Shown one piece after another: positions 14,686 to 23,209 of a stretch of 35,874 nucleotides of DNA (positions within the stretch are counted from its first letter, which is position 1; each line of letters starts with the position of its first letter). The notes beneath the pieces were generated by a model that was not told the DNA's origin, made no database searches, and saw only the letters and a list, made by a program, of their open reading frames with translations. The stretch is from Lujinxingia vulgaris (GTDB taxonomy: Bacteria > Myxococcota_A > Bradymonadia > Bradymonadales > Bradymonadaceae): contig NZ_VOSL01000136.1 of the NCBI RefSeq assembly GCF_007997005.1, forward strand, positions 1 to 35,874, written 5' to 3'. A program made the position numbers and the translations under genes.

Positions 14686-16166
14686 GTTCCTCAACCTCCT
14701 CGTCGTCCCGAAGTCGCCTGGGGGCCCTGGTCACCCAGAGCCTTCGCCGCAACCGCGCCCACTTCGCCCTCTCCGGGCTGGGTGTGGCCGTAGGCATCGC
14801 CACCCTCTTCTTCTTCACTGCCCTGGGCGAAGGGGTGCGCACCCAGATTTTAGAGCGCGTCTTTGTCATCGGACAGCTCGAAGTCGTCGACCCGGCCGCC
14901 GAAGGCCCCTCCCTCGGCGGCCTCTTCGGCTCCGTCGGCGGCCTCGATGACCGCCTGGTGCAGCGCGTCGCCGAGCTGGAAGAGGTCGAGGCAGTCTTCC
15001 CCAAACAAAAACTCACCTTCCCGGCCAGCGCCCGCGGCGGCGGCTCCCTGCTCGGTCGCGATCTCACCATCGAGTTCATCGCCGACGGCATCCCTCAAGA
15101 CCTCGTCGACGAGCCCATCACCGACCCGCTGGGCTTTGTCGACCACGCCAACCCGGCCTCCTGCAGCGCAAGCTCACCTTGCCCCGCGGGCTTTCAATGC
15201 GCCGGCGAGGTCTGTGAGCCTGCCGCCTGCACCCCCGGCGAGGATGTGAGCGCGAGCTGTGGGGCGCAGGCCTACTGCCACGCCCAACGGCGCACCTGCG
15301 CCTGGCCCATCCCGGTCATCGCCCACCCCAACCTCATCGAGCTCTTCAACGGGAGTCTGCGCACCGCCCTCAAAGGCAGCCAGGGCATCGGCGGCCAGCT
15401 CCCCCGCCTCTCCGAAACGATGCTCGTGGGGCTGGAGTTCGACCTTGTGCTCGGCCAGAGCTTCCTCGGTCGCAACGAGCGCGCCGCGCGCCAGACCGAA
15501 CGCGCGCGCCTGGTCGGCTTCTCCGAGCGCGCCATGCCCATGGGCGCGACTCTCCCCTTGAGCGTCGTGCAACGCCTCAACCGCCGCTACTCCGGCGATG
15601 AGAGCGCCGACACCTACCACTCCCTCCTCGTCGAGGCCCGCTCCAACGATCAGGTCGCGCCCCTGACTCGCCGACTCACCGAAGAGCTCGGCCTGCAGCT
15701 CTCCGCGCGCCATCAGCAGGCCGAGCGCATCGGGCTGCTCATCTCGCTGATCACCCTGCTCTTTAACCTCATCGCGCTAATCATCCTGGGCATCTCTGCG
15801 CTCAACATCACCCACACCTTCTCCATGATGGTGCTGGAGCGCCGCGCCGAGATTGGCCTGATGCGCGCGCTCGGGGCGCCGCGCCGCACCATTCACCTCC
15901 TGGTGCTCGGAGAAGCCACCGTCGTCGCTCTGCTCTCGGCGGCCACCGGCCTGATGCTGGGGTGGCTGGCGGCCTACGGCCTCGACCTTGCGTTTAACTC
16001 GCTGGTAGGCGACTTTCCTTTTAAGCCGGACTCCCTCTTTGGCTGGCAGCCCTGGATGGCCGCCCTGGGACTGGCCACCGCGCTTCTATTCTGCTGGCTT
16101 GGCGCGCTTCTACCCGCGCGCCGCGCCGGAGCCATCTCTCCGGCGGCCGCACTCACCGCTCGCTGA
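14682..16166 (+). CDS. FtsX/MacB-type ABC permease with Cys-rich periplasmic insert
   Basis: 494 residues from a GTG start inside the ATPase stop codon (GTGA overlap). TM1 is near residues 28-50 and is followed by a large periplasmic domain; three further helices lie near 345-375, 400-430 and 450-480, the MacB/FtsX topology. The conserved alanine/leucine-rich core after TM2 includes M-V-L-E-R-R-A-E-I-G-L-M-R-A-L-G-A. The periplasmic domain carries an unusual insert at about 159-207 with eight cysteines in C-x-A-x2-x-C-P-A-G-F-x-C style, like the Cys-rich modules in the next gene's product. That suggests oxidised disulfides and possibly contact with those lipoproteins. Confidence 0.9.
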   Translation: MSSSTSSSSRSRLGALVTQSLRRNRAHFALSGLGVAVGIATLFFFTALGEGVRTQILERVFVIGQLEVVDPAAEGPSLGGLFGSVGGLDDRLVQRVAELEEVEAVFPKQKLTFPASARGGGSLLGRDLTIEFIADGIPQDLVDEPITDPLGFVDHANPASCSASSPCPAGFQCAGEVCEPAACTPGEDVSASCGAQAYCHAQRRTCAWPIPVIAHPNLIELFNGSLRTALKGSQGIGGQLPRLSETMLVGLEFDLVLGQSFLGRNERAARQTERARLVGFSERAMPMGATLPLSVVQRLNRRYSGDESADTYHSLLVEARSNDQVAPLTRRLTEELGLQLSARHQQAERIGLLISLITLLFNLIALIILGISALNITHTFSMMVLERRAEIGLMRALGAPRRTIHLLVLGEATVVALLSAATGLMLGWLAAYGLDLAFNSLVGDFPFKPDSLFGWQPWMAALGLATALLFCWLGALLPARRAGAISPAAALTAR

Positions 16167-16197
16167 TCGACTTATCCTGCTCACGTCGAGGTCTTGC

Positions 16198-18549
16198 ATG
16201 CGCACGCTCGCACTCCCCTTCAAAGTGGCCCTCCTGGCGCTGGTCCTCTCCGGCTGTGGTGACTGCGCGGAGACCGGAGGCCTGACCGGTCCCGGCGATG
16301 ATCGCGATGTCTATGAAGGCGACGCCGAGCTCGACGCGGCCCTGCCCGACACCGGCGACCCCGCCGACGCGGGCGACGACGTCGGTGAACCCGACGTCGC
16401 CCCCCAATGCCCCGCCCTGCAGGTCTGCAACGACGACTGCTGCGGTCCCGATCAGCTCTGCCTGGCCGGCGGCTGCGTCACCCCGGGCGACGCTTGCGAA
16501 AACACCCTGGACTGCCCCGAGGGCAACTTCTGCGAGCCCACCCTCGAGCGCTGCCTCCCGGACCTGGGCGACGCCTGCATCTACCAGCCCGAGGGCGACG
16601 TCTTTGACCCGGTCGTCGACGTGGCCTGGCAGGCCGATGAGAACACGCCGGAGCCCAATCACAAACAGATCATGATGACCCCCTCGGTGGTCGACATCAC
16701 CGGCGACAACATCCCCGAGATCATCTTCTCGACCTTTGCCGGTGGTCAGTACACCAGCGACGGCATCCTGCGTGCGGTCAACGGGCGCACCTACGAGCCG
16801 GTCTTCGACCTCGTCGACCCCGGCGTCCGCGTCTCCGGCGCCGCCTCGGTCGCCGTCGGCGACATCGACCGCGACGGCCGCAACGAGATCGTCGCCGTGC
16901 TCAGTGGCGGCAGCGGTCTTATCGCTTTTGATGACCACACCACCGCCTTCACCGAGATGTGGCGTACCGGCGGCTTCTCCATGAGCTGGGACGGTGCCTA
17001 TCTCGTCGACCTCGACCACGATGGCCGCATCGAAGTCGTCGGCGCCAACCGCGTCTTCGACGGCGCCACCGGCACACAGCTCTGCGTTAACGCCGAGGTC
17101 GGCGCCACGCCTCGAAACACCCTGGTCGCCGACCTTGATGGCACCGGCAACCTGGAAGTCGTCGCCGCCGGCGGCGCCTTCAGCTTCAACCGCACCTCCG
17201 ACACCACCGCCGAATGCCCCACCTTCTGGACCTACGACGACGGCGTCGGCGGCTTCCCGGCGGTGGCTGACTTCGGCCAGTTCGACGGCGAGACCTTCAC
17301 CTACGGTGACTTCGACGGTCTGCCCGAGGTCGCCATCATCACCGGCCGCACCGGCGACGCCGTCAAGCTCCACGACGGTCTCACCGGCCAGCGCATCTGG
17401 CTTGCGCCCATGCCCACCGAAGGCCACCCCCACTACTCCACCGCCGAATGCTCCGGCTCCACCGGCGGCGGCCCCCCCACCATCGCCGACTTCAACGGCG
17501 ACGGCCTGCCCAACATCTCCACCGCCGGCTCCTGCTTTTACGTCGTCTTCAACGAGCGCGGCGAATTGATGTGGAAGCTTCCCTCCCAGGACTTCTCCAG
17601 CCGCGTCACCGGCTCCTCGGTCTTCGACTTCCAGGGCGACGGCAAGGCTGAGGTCGTCTACGGCGATGAGTGCTTCCTGCGCGTCTACGACGGCGAAGGC
17701 AACCCCGACGGCAGCACCGACATCTTCTTCCAGATCGCCAACACCAGTGGCACCACCCGCGAGCTCCCCGTGATCGTCGACGTCGACGCCGACTACCACG
17801 CCGAGATCGTTGTCATCTCCAACGACTACTCCGGAGTTGGCGGTCGCTGCGCTCAGTACTGGCCGCGCTTTGAAGAGCTCGGCGGCGCCTCCAACGGCGT
17901 CCGCGTCATCCGCGACGTCGAGAGCCGCTGGGTCGCCACCCGCCCGGTCTGGAACCAGCACGCCTACAGCGTCACCAACGTATGCGATGGCATCGACGAC
18001 GCCCTCTGCCCGGGCACCGTCAACCGCCCCGGCGCCATCCCCTCCGGACGCGTCGACAACTGGCGCCGCGACTACCTCAATAATTACCGCCAGAACGTCC
18101 AGGGCGAAGGACTCTTCAACGCCCCCGACCTCGTCGTCAGCCAGGGCAGCGGCGTCTGCAAAGACGACCACGTCACCCTGACCTTCATCGCCTCCAACCA
18201 GGGCAGCCGCGGGGTCATCGAAGGCCTGCCTGTAGCCCTGTATCTGGTCGAGGGCGACCAGGAGACCCTCATCGACGTGGTGCTCTCCGACGACCTGATG
18301 GCACCGGGCTCTCGCCTGGAGTTCACCTACGACTGGTACGACGCCCCCATCTCCGCCGGCGACGGCCAGCAGATGGAGGTCATCGCACGCATCAACGACG
18401 ACGGCACCGGCCAGCGCAGCTTCCGCGAGTGCAACGAAGAGAACAACGAGCTGCGGGCGACCGTCGGCTGCAAATGCACCGCCAACGACCAGTGCCGCGA
18501 AGACTTCTACTGCCTCAATAACGGCACCTGCGTGCCCATCCAGGGATAA
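16198..18549 (+). CDS. FG-GAP/VCBS propeller lipoprotein with Cys-rich modules and CARDB-like domain
   Basis: 783 residues; ATG 16198 has GAGG 6 nt upstream, and the frame upstream to 16039 lies in the permease gene. The signal peptide ends with a perfect lipobox L-S-G-C (Cys20). Then follow an Asp-rich linker (about 36-68), a Cys-rich module (about 71-130), a long region of FG-GAP/VCBS-like repeats with Asp-rich calcium-type loops such as D-I-D-R-D-G-R-N-E and D-F-N-G-D-G (about 150-600), a CARDB-like beta-sandwich (about 643-755), and a final Cys-rich module (758-781). This is a cell-surface architecture common in predatory or marine deltaproteobacteria; binding or adhesion is inferred. It starts 31 bp after the permease gene and may be its client. 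Confidence 0.88.
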   Translation: MRTLALPFKVALLALVLSGCGDCAETGGLTGPGDDRDVYEGDAELDAALPDTGDPADAGDDVGEPDVAPQCPALQVCNDDCCGPDQLCLAGGCVTPGDACENTLDCPEGNFCEPTLERCLPDLGDACIYQPEGDVFDPVVDVAWQADENTPEPNHKQIMMTPSVVDITGDNIPEIIFSTFAGGQYTSDGILRAVNGRTYEPVFDLVDPGVRVSGAASVAVGDIDRDGRNEIVAVLSGGSGLIAFDDHTTAFTEMWRTGGFSMSWDGAYLVDLDHDGRIEVVGANRVFDGATGTQLCVNAEVGATPRNTLVADLDGTGNLEVVAAGGAFSFNRTSDTTAECPTFWTYDDGVGGFPAVADFGQFDGETFTYGDFDGLPEVAIITGRTGDAVKLHDGLTGQRIWLAPMPTEGHPHYSTAECSGSTGGGPPTIADFNGDGLPNISTAGSCFYVVFNERGELMWKLPSQDFSSRVTGSSVFDFQGDGKAEVVYGDECFLRVYDGEGNPDGSTDIFFQIANTSGTTRELPVIVDVDADYHAEIVVISNDYSGVGGRCAQYWPRFEELGGASNGVRVIRDVESRWVATRPVWNQHAYSVTNVCDGIDDALCPGTVNRPGAIPSGRVDNWRRDYLNNYRQNVQGEGLFNAPDLVVSQGSGVCKDDHVTLTFIASNQGSRGVIEGLPVALYLVEGDQETLIDVVLSDDLMAPGSRLEFTYDWYDAPISAGDGQQMEVIARINDDGTGQRSFRECNEENNELRATVGCKCTANDQCREDFYCLNNGTCVPIQG

Positions 18550-18743
18550 GCCACATGAACGCTATGCGCAGAAGGTGACGCTGGTGGATGCGAGATTGAG
18601 CGTGACGAAGCCGGACAAGACGCAAAACGCAGGCGATGCGTTAGCATCGTCGAGGCGTTGCAACGTAGCCCGCGGTGCTCTCAATGCAGCAGACACAGCG
18701 TCAACGATAGCTCACAGCGTGATAACGTGACCGCGCCTCTCGG
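18550..18743. repeat. Intergenic stretch with stem-loop, suspected dispersed repeat
   Basis: About 190 bp with lower GC and base use unlike the surrounding genes, in the 412-bp gap between the propeller lipoprotein and the GH92 gene. It holds a perfect hairpin CGATGC-GTTA-GCATCG (18634-18649), extendable with mismatches to ACGC...GCGT (18627-18657), and arms ACGCT...AGCGT around 18577-18602. No frame looks coding. The texture resembles REP-like intergenic elements, but only one copy is in the window so this cannot be shown here. Confidence 0.4.
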
Positions 18744-18771
18744 GCCGCCCCCTTCGGGGGGCGGCTTTTTT
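18744..18771 (+). terminator. Rho-independent terminator with TTCG tetraloop
   Basis: A perfect 9-bp stem GCCGCCCCC/GGGGGCGGC (18744-18752 with 18757-18765) closed by TTCG and followed by six T (18766-18771). It ends the transcript of the transporter and propeller-lipoprotein genes, 195 bp after the last stop codon, so the suspected repeat would lie in the 3' untranslated RNA. Confidence 0.93.
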
Positions 18772-18961
18772 CATGCGCCGCGCCCGCCCTTCACGCCCAT
18801 GCCCACCGCCCCCTCGCGTCGCGCACACTCGCCACACCCTCCAGCGTCCTCCCCCCCCTGCTCGCCACACCATCGACGTCGCTTCAAAATTCTGCTTTCC
18901 TGTGGCTCCGCTCTCCATGCCTGTTCCCTCACCATCAACGCCCCCCGCACCGGAGCCCGCG

Positions 18962-21316
18962 ATGTCCACGCGTCCCCTCGTCTTTTGCACCCGGCTCACG
19001 CTCATCATCGCCCCCCTGGCCGCCCTGGTCGCCTGCTCCAACGACCCCGCTCCGACCGACCTCTCCGCCGACGCCGGCCCCGACGCTCCGCTCACCGACA
19101 CCGCACCCGACCTCGACGCCTCCGTCGACGCCGACACCGACGCGCCCCCGCTCATCACCGGTGAGCTCGCCATCGACCTGGTCGCCCCCCTGATGGGCAC
19201 CTCCGGCATCGCCTTCGGCTACGCCGCCCTCAGCCCCGCAGTGCAGGTCCCCTTCGGACTCGCCCGCCTCGGCCCCGACACCTCCATCGCCAACTCCGCC
19301 ATCCCCTTCCACCACTTCTCCGGCTACCACGGCGACGACACCGACCTCTTCGGCTTCAGCCACCTGCACTTCATCGGCACCGGCGTCGTCGACTACGGCA
19401 ACCTCCGCGTGCTCCCCTTAACCGACGCCAACGCCCCTCCCGGCCGACACCACACCGCGCTGGCCAGAGACACCGAGGTGGCCTCGCCAGGCTACTACGC
19501 CGTCTACCTCCCCGAGGAGGGTGTGCTGGCCGAACTCACCGCCACCGCCCAGGGCGGGCTGCACCGCTACACCTTCGACGAGACCGACACCCCGGCCTTT
19601 CTCAACATCAACGCCGGCGCCTCCGTCAGCGGTGACGACGTGATTGAGAGCCAGATCACCCTCGATGGCAACATCCTCCATGGCTACGCCACCCACGCCG
19701 GCGCCTACACCGGCCGCACGCGCCCTTTCACCCTCTACTTCGACATCGAGCTCTCCCGCGCACCCGACGACGCCCGCACCTGGCGGGAATTCGCCTTCGA
19801 CCCCGTCGTCTCCGCCGAGCCCGGCCAGGAGGTCGGCATATCGCTGACCTTCAACGATGCCTCCACCCCCATCGAGCTCCGGGTGGGCCTCTCCCTCGTC
19901 GACCACGCCGCAGCCCGCGCCAACCGCCTCGATCAACTCGACGGCCGCTCCTTTGACGAAGTGCACGCCGCCGCACGCGAGCTCTGGCGCGAGAAACTGC
20001 ACCGTGTTCGGCTCAAGGGCGCCGACGACCACGTCGCCCGAACCTTCTACACCAGCCTCTACAACGCCTACCGCATGCCCTCGCGCCAGAACGGCGCCGA
20101 CCACCGCTACCGCGGCATCGACGGCGACGTTCACAGCGCAACCACCCACGCCTACTACACCGACCTCTCCCTCTGGGACACCTTCCGCACCCTGCACCCC
20201 TGGCTCACCCTCACCGACCCCGACGAGCAACGCGCTGTGCTCCTCTCCATGGAGAAGATGCGCGAACAGGGCGGCTTCTTCCCCCGCTGGCCCGCCGCCA
20301 TCAGCTACACCAACGGCATGCTCGGCACCTGGGCTGAGGCGCTCTTCGCCGAGGGCGCCCTCAAAGGCATCGAGGGCCCCGATTACAACGCCGCCCTCGA
20401 AGGCGTCGTCGAGCTCGCCATGGCCCCGACCCCGGAGGGCCACCCCTACTCCGGACGCCCCGGCATCGAAGACTACATCGCGCTGGGCTTTGTCCCCGAC
20501 GATCGCCACGGCTCCAGCGTCTCCCGCACCCTGGAGTACGCCTGGGGCGACTTCGCCATCGCGCAGCTCGCCAGACACCTGGGCCAGGACCAGCTCGCCG
20601 ACAACTTTGACCAACGCGCCCTCTCCTCTGGCAACGTCTTCCACCCCGAAAGCCTCTTCCCACGCCCCCGCAACGCCGACGGTTCCTTCAACCTCGACGC
20701 TCCCCCCGAACAGGTCTACATGAGCGGTGGCCCCTTCACCGAAGGCAACGCCTGGCACTGGCGCTTCTACGGCCTGCACTCCCCCGACCACCTCGTCGAA
20801 CGCTTCGGCGGTCAGGCCCCCCTCTACGAGGCGCTTTTGGCCTTCTTTGAAAACTCTGCCCTGGCCGACGAGCGCCCCGTCGATACCCGCGTCGTCGACA
20901 CCTACTACTGGCACGGTAACGAACCCGCCATCCACGCCGCCTTACTCTTTCACGCCGCCGGCTCCTACGACCAGCTCGCCCACTGGGTGCGCCAGATCCA
21001 GACGCGCCTCTACACCGACGGCCCCCCCGGAAATGACGACGGCGGCACCCTCTCCTCCTGGTACCTCTTCAACGCCCTGGGCATCTACCCCGTCGCCGGC
21101 AGCGACCGCTACCTCGCCAGCATCCCGCTCACCCCCTACGCCGAGGTCGACACCGCCGGCGGAACGCTTAAGATCGTCGCCCCCGGCGCCGCGCCCCGAA
21201 ACCAGCGCGTCCGCGCCCTGACCCTCAACGGCCAGCCCGTCGATCCGGCAAGCCTCACCCACGCCGACCTCCAAAACGCCACCCTGCATTTCGAGCTCGA
21301 CGACCTCGACGACTAA
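18962..21316 (+). CDS. GH92-family alpha-mannosidase-like lipoprotein
   Basis: 784 residues from ATG 18962 (GGAG about 8 nt upstream); the upstream open frame to 18773 covers a terminator and is not coding. Signal peptide with lipobox A-L-V-A-C (Cys25), then an Asp/Ala/Pro-rich linker to about 65. The glycoside hydrolase family 92 fold follows: an N-terminal beta-sandwich and the (alpha/alpha)6 domain with D-L-S-L-W-D-T-F-R-T, T-E-G-N-A-W-H-W (Glu594, expected general acid), W-H-G-N-E-P-A, and G-N-D-D-G-G (690-695, expected base) before S-S-W-Y-L-F-N-A-L-G-I-Y-P-V. GH92 enzymes are calcium-dependent exo-alpha-mannosidases acting on N-glycans or fungal mannans. It stands alone here without a SusCD pair; surface feeding on eukaryotic or fungal glycans is inferred. 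Confidence 0.92.
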   Translation: MSTRPLVFCTRLTLIIAPLAALVACSNDPAPTDLSADAGPDAPLTDTAPDLDASVDADTDAPPLITGELAIDLVAPLMGTSGIAFGYAALSPAVQVPFGLARLGPDTSIANSAIPFHHFSGYHGDDTDLFGFSHLHFIGTGVVDYGNLRVLPLTDANAPPGRHHTALARDTEVASPGYYAVYLPEEGVLAELTATAQGGLHRYTFDETDTPAFLNINAGASVSGDDVIESQITLDGNILHGYATHAGAYTGRTRPFTLYFDIELSRAPDDARTWREFAFDPVVSAEPGQEVGISLTFNDASTPIELRVGLSLVDHAAARANRLDQLDGRSFDEVHAAARELWREKLHRVRLKGADDHVARTFYTSLYNAYRMPSRQNGADHRYRGIDGDVHSATTHAYYTDLSLWDTFRTLHPWLTLTDPDEQRAVLLSMEKMREQGGFFPRWPAAISYTNGMLGTWAEALFAEGALKGIEGPDYNAALEGVVELAMAPTPEGHPYSGRPGIEDYIALGFVPDDRHGSSVSRTLEYAWGDFAIAQLARHLGQDQLADNFDQRALSSGNVFHPESLFPRPRNADGSFNLDAPPEQVYMSGGPFTEGNAWHWRFYGLHSPDHLVERFGGQAPLYEALLAFFENSALADERPVDTRVVDTYYWHGNEPAIHAALLFHAAGSYDQLAHWVRQIQTRLYTDGPPGNDDGGTLSSWYLFNALGIYPVAGSDRYLASIPLTPYAEVDTAGGTLKIVAPGAAPRNQRVRALTLNGQPVDPASLTHADLQNATLHFELDDLDD

Positions 21317-21341
21317 ACCTCCCCCTCCCCGAGCCACTCCC

Positions 21342-21839
21342 ATGCCCATCTCCACACGCACTCTCTCCCCCGCCGACGCCCCCGAACTCGACCGCATCCA
21401 GGCACTCGCTTACGGCGACAGACTCCAGGAACCCGCCGACGCCTTGCTCTCCAAAATCGCGCTGGCCCCCGAGTTCTGTTTCGCCATCCCTGCCGATGAC
21501 AACAACGAGCGCCTCGCTGGCTACCTCCTGGCCCACCCCTGGCTCGCCGATCAAAGCCCCGGCCTGGCTCGCGTCCTCACCGAACTCCCCGAAAACGCCG
21601 ACGCCCTTCACCTGCACGACCTCGCCGTCGACCCCGCCTGCTCCGGCCGCGGCGTCGCCTCCTCCCTCATCGCCGCGCTGGTCCACGCCGCCACAACCCA
21701 CGGCTTTGAGCTGATCACCCTTGTCGCCGTACAAGACGCCGCGCCCTTCTGGCAAAAACAGGGATTCCGCCCCCTGCGCCCGGCCGAAGGCTACGATGAA
21801 GACGCGGTCTTCATGGAACGCCGCCTCGAGTCTGCTTGA
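21342..21839 (+). CDS. GNAT family N-acetyltransferase
   Basis: Cytoplasmic protein of 165 residues, a normal size for one GNAT domain. The acetyl-CoA binding motif A is L-A-V-D-P-A-C-S-G-R-G-V-A-S-S-L (about residues 92-107), preceded by a beta-strand L-H-L-H-D and followed by F-W-Q-K-Q-G-F, the motif B end. It begins 25 bp after the GH92 gene on the same strand with a weak ribosome binding site, so it may be co-transcribed. The acceptor substrate cannot be predicted. Confidence 0.88.
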   Translation: MPISTRTLSPADAPELDRIQALAYGDRLQEPADALLSKIALAPEFCFAIPADDNNERLAGYLLAHPWLADQSPGLARVLTELPENADALHLHDLAVDPACSGRGVASSLIAALVHAATTHGFELITLVAVQDAAPFWQKQGFRPLRPAEGYDEDAVFMERRLESA

Positions 21840-21890
21840 GCGCCCCCCCAACCCACCTGAATGTGCGCAAGATATTTGAAAACATAACAT

Positions 21891-21930
21891 TCCAAACATC
21901 ACTTCTCGCCAGCAAGAAGTGATGTTTGGA
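21891..21930. repeat. Perfect 16-bp inverted repeat beside an AT-rich patch
   Basis: Arms 21891-21906 and 21915-21930 are exact reverse complements (TCCAAACATCACTTCT and its partner) around an 8-nt loop CGCCAGCA. The 40 bp just before (about 21851-21890) are strikingly AT-rich for this genome. The right arm and loop occupy the first unit of the 42-bp tandem array. It could end transcription of the acetyltransferase gene on the plus strand, though no T-run follows, or mark an old insertion or recombination site. Confidence 0.8.
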
Positions 21931-22276
21931 CCCCCGACCTCCCATTCTCGCCAGCGAGATCCGCGACTCGGACCCCCGACCTCCCATTCTCGCCAGCGAG
22001 ATCCGCGACTCGGACCCCCGACCTCCCATTCTCGCCAGCAAGATCCGCTACTCCACGCGCCGACCTCCCGTTCTCGATACCGAGATCCGCTACTCCACGC
22101 GCCGACCTAACGTTCTCGCTACCGAGATCCACAACTCCACGCATTGACCTCCCGTTCTCGCTACCGAGATCCACAACTCCACGCATTGACCTCGCGTTCT
22201 CGATACCGAGATCCACAACTCCACGCATTGACCTCGTGTTCTCGATACCGAGATCCGCTACTCCACGCGCCGACCT
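21899..22276. repeat. Nine-unit 42-bp tandem repeat
   Basis: Nine consecutive units of exactly 42 bp fill the gap between the acetyltransferase and CPBP genes. Units 2-4 share the GACTCGGACCCCCGACCT type, units 5-9 change gradually to CCACGCGCCGACC and CCACGCATTGACC types, and unit 1 is diverged by the inverted repeat. Most units hold a small hairpin TCTCG-N4-CGAGA; the loop varies (CCAG, ATAC, CTAC) while the stem is kept, except for CAAG in units 1 and 4. Because 42 is a multiple of three, open frames exist on both strands, the longest giving 14-residue repeats, but none has a ribosome binding site. The last unit contains the final codons of the CPBP gene. Confidence 0.95.
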
Positions 22277-23205
22277 TCACGCCCCGACCCCGAAGACCAC
22301 ATCGCGACATCGAGCTCCGGCCGCCCCACACGCCAGAGCAGCACGTTGGCCACCACCAACACCCCCATCCCCACCAACCCGTTGAGCCCCGTCACCAGCG
22401 GAATCGTGCGGTCCAGATAGAGAAACGAAAACGCAAAGGTCGCGTTCAACGTCCCGTGCATCACCGCCGCCACCAGCACCGAGCCCCCCTTGACGGTCAC
22501 CCAGCTAAAGAGCGGAGAGAGCAGCACGCACCACAGCGTCATCACCCCCACCCCCAACACCGGATGCTCCGGGTAGTTATGCCCCTGCAAGATCAACGGC
22601 GCATGCCACACCCCCCACACCGCCCCGATCACCAGCGCGCTCTTCCAGAACCCCATCGGCGCCAGCTCCCTGAGCATCAGGCCGCGCCAGCCCGCCTCCT
22701 CCCCAAACGCAAAGACCGCGTTGATCGTCGCCCCGGCCACCAGCCCCTGCACCAGCTGGATCAACAAAAAGAGCAAGGGCGGAAACTGCTCCAGCGCCTG
22801 CTCCGCCTTCGCCATCTCATCGGGCGGCAACACGCGGCTCAAAGTCTCAAGCATCCCCCCCATCCCCACATCAAAGCCCACCCCGGGGATCAACAACGCC
22901 GCAAAGAGCGCCGCAAACGCCAGCACCACCGGAAGCACCCACCCCACACCCCACCACCGATTGATCGTGAGCCTTATCGCCAGGCTCTCCCTCACTCGCC
23001 GCCCCCCCCGCCGATCGACCAGAATCGCGACGATCGCCGGGATCAGCATATAAGGAAGGGCAATGAGCAAGCTCATTGCCCCACCATACTCTACCCCCGC
23101 CACGTAAAGCGCGCCGGCCCATCCCCAGCACGCGATGAACGTCCACGTCAGGTAGCGCCTCAGCGCCCCCCCACCCCTCACCTCCGCCTCGTCGCTTTCG
23201 GCCAC
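22258..23205 (-). CDS. CPBP family intramembrane glutamic endopeptidase
   Basis: Polytopic inner-membrane protein of 315 residues with about eight hydrophobic segments. The CPBP (Abi/CAAX protease) motifs are complete: E-E-A-G-W-R (Glu169, Glu170, Arg174), W-G-V-W-H (His201) and V-M-H-G-T-L-N (His250, Asn254). Members are Rce1-like proteases or act in bacteriocin immunity and anchoring of small proteins; the substrate is unknown here. The last six residues (E-G-R-R-V-E) and the TAG stop lie in the end unit of the 42-bp repeat array, so the 3' end was probably duplicated or replaced by the array. It starts 4 bp after the stop of the upstream barrel-like gene, so the two may share a transcript. 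Confidence 0.9.
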   Translation of the reverse strand: MAESDEAEVRGGGALRRYLTWTFIACWGWAGALYVAGVEYGGAMSLLIALPYMLIPAIVAILVDRRGGRRVRESLAIRLTINRWWGVGWVLPVVLAFAALFAALLIPGVGFDVGMGGMLETLSRVLPPDEMAKAEQALEQFPPLLFLLIQLVQGLVAGATINAVFAFGEEAGWRGLMLRELAPMGFWKSALVIGAVWGVWHAPLILQGHNYPEHPVLGVGVMTLWCVLLSPLFSWVTVKGGSVLVAAVMHGTLNATFAFSFLYLDRTIPLVTGLNGLVGMGVLVVANVLLWRVGRPELDVAMWSSGSGREGRRVE

Positions 23206-23209
23206 AGCC

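Noticed and set aside
16153-18171. 672-residue open frame on the minus strand opposite the propeller lipoprotein
   Set aside because: Antisense shadow: repetitive Val/Asp/Gly composition, no ribosome binding site, and the plus strand has a signal peptide, lipobox and recognisable domains. Similar long antisense frames at 19418-20935, 10885-12048, 12212-13333 and 2072-3244 are rejected for the same reason.
21899-22228. Minus-strand frame encoding a 14-residue repeat protein (109 residues)
   Set aside because: Open only because the repeat length is a multiple of three; both strands show comparable frames and no ribosome binding site is present.
21899-22276. CRISPR array
   Set aside because: Units follow each other directly at 42 bp without unique spacers, and there are no cas genes nearby.
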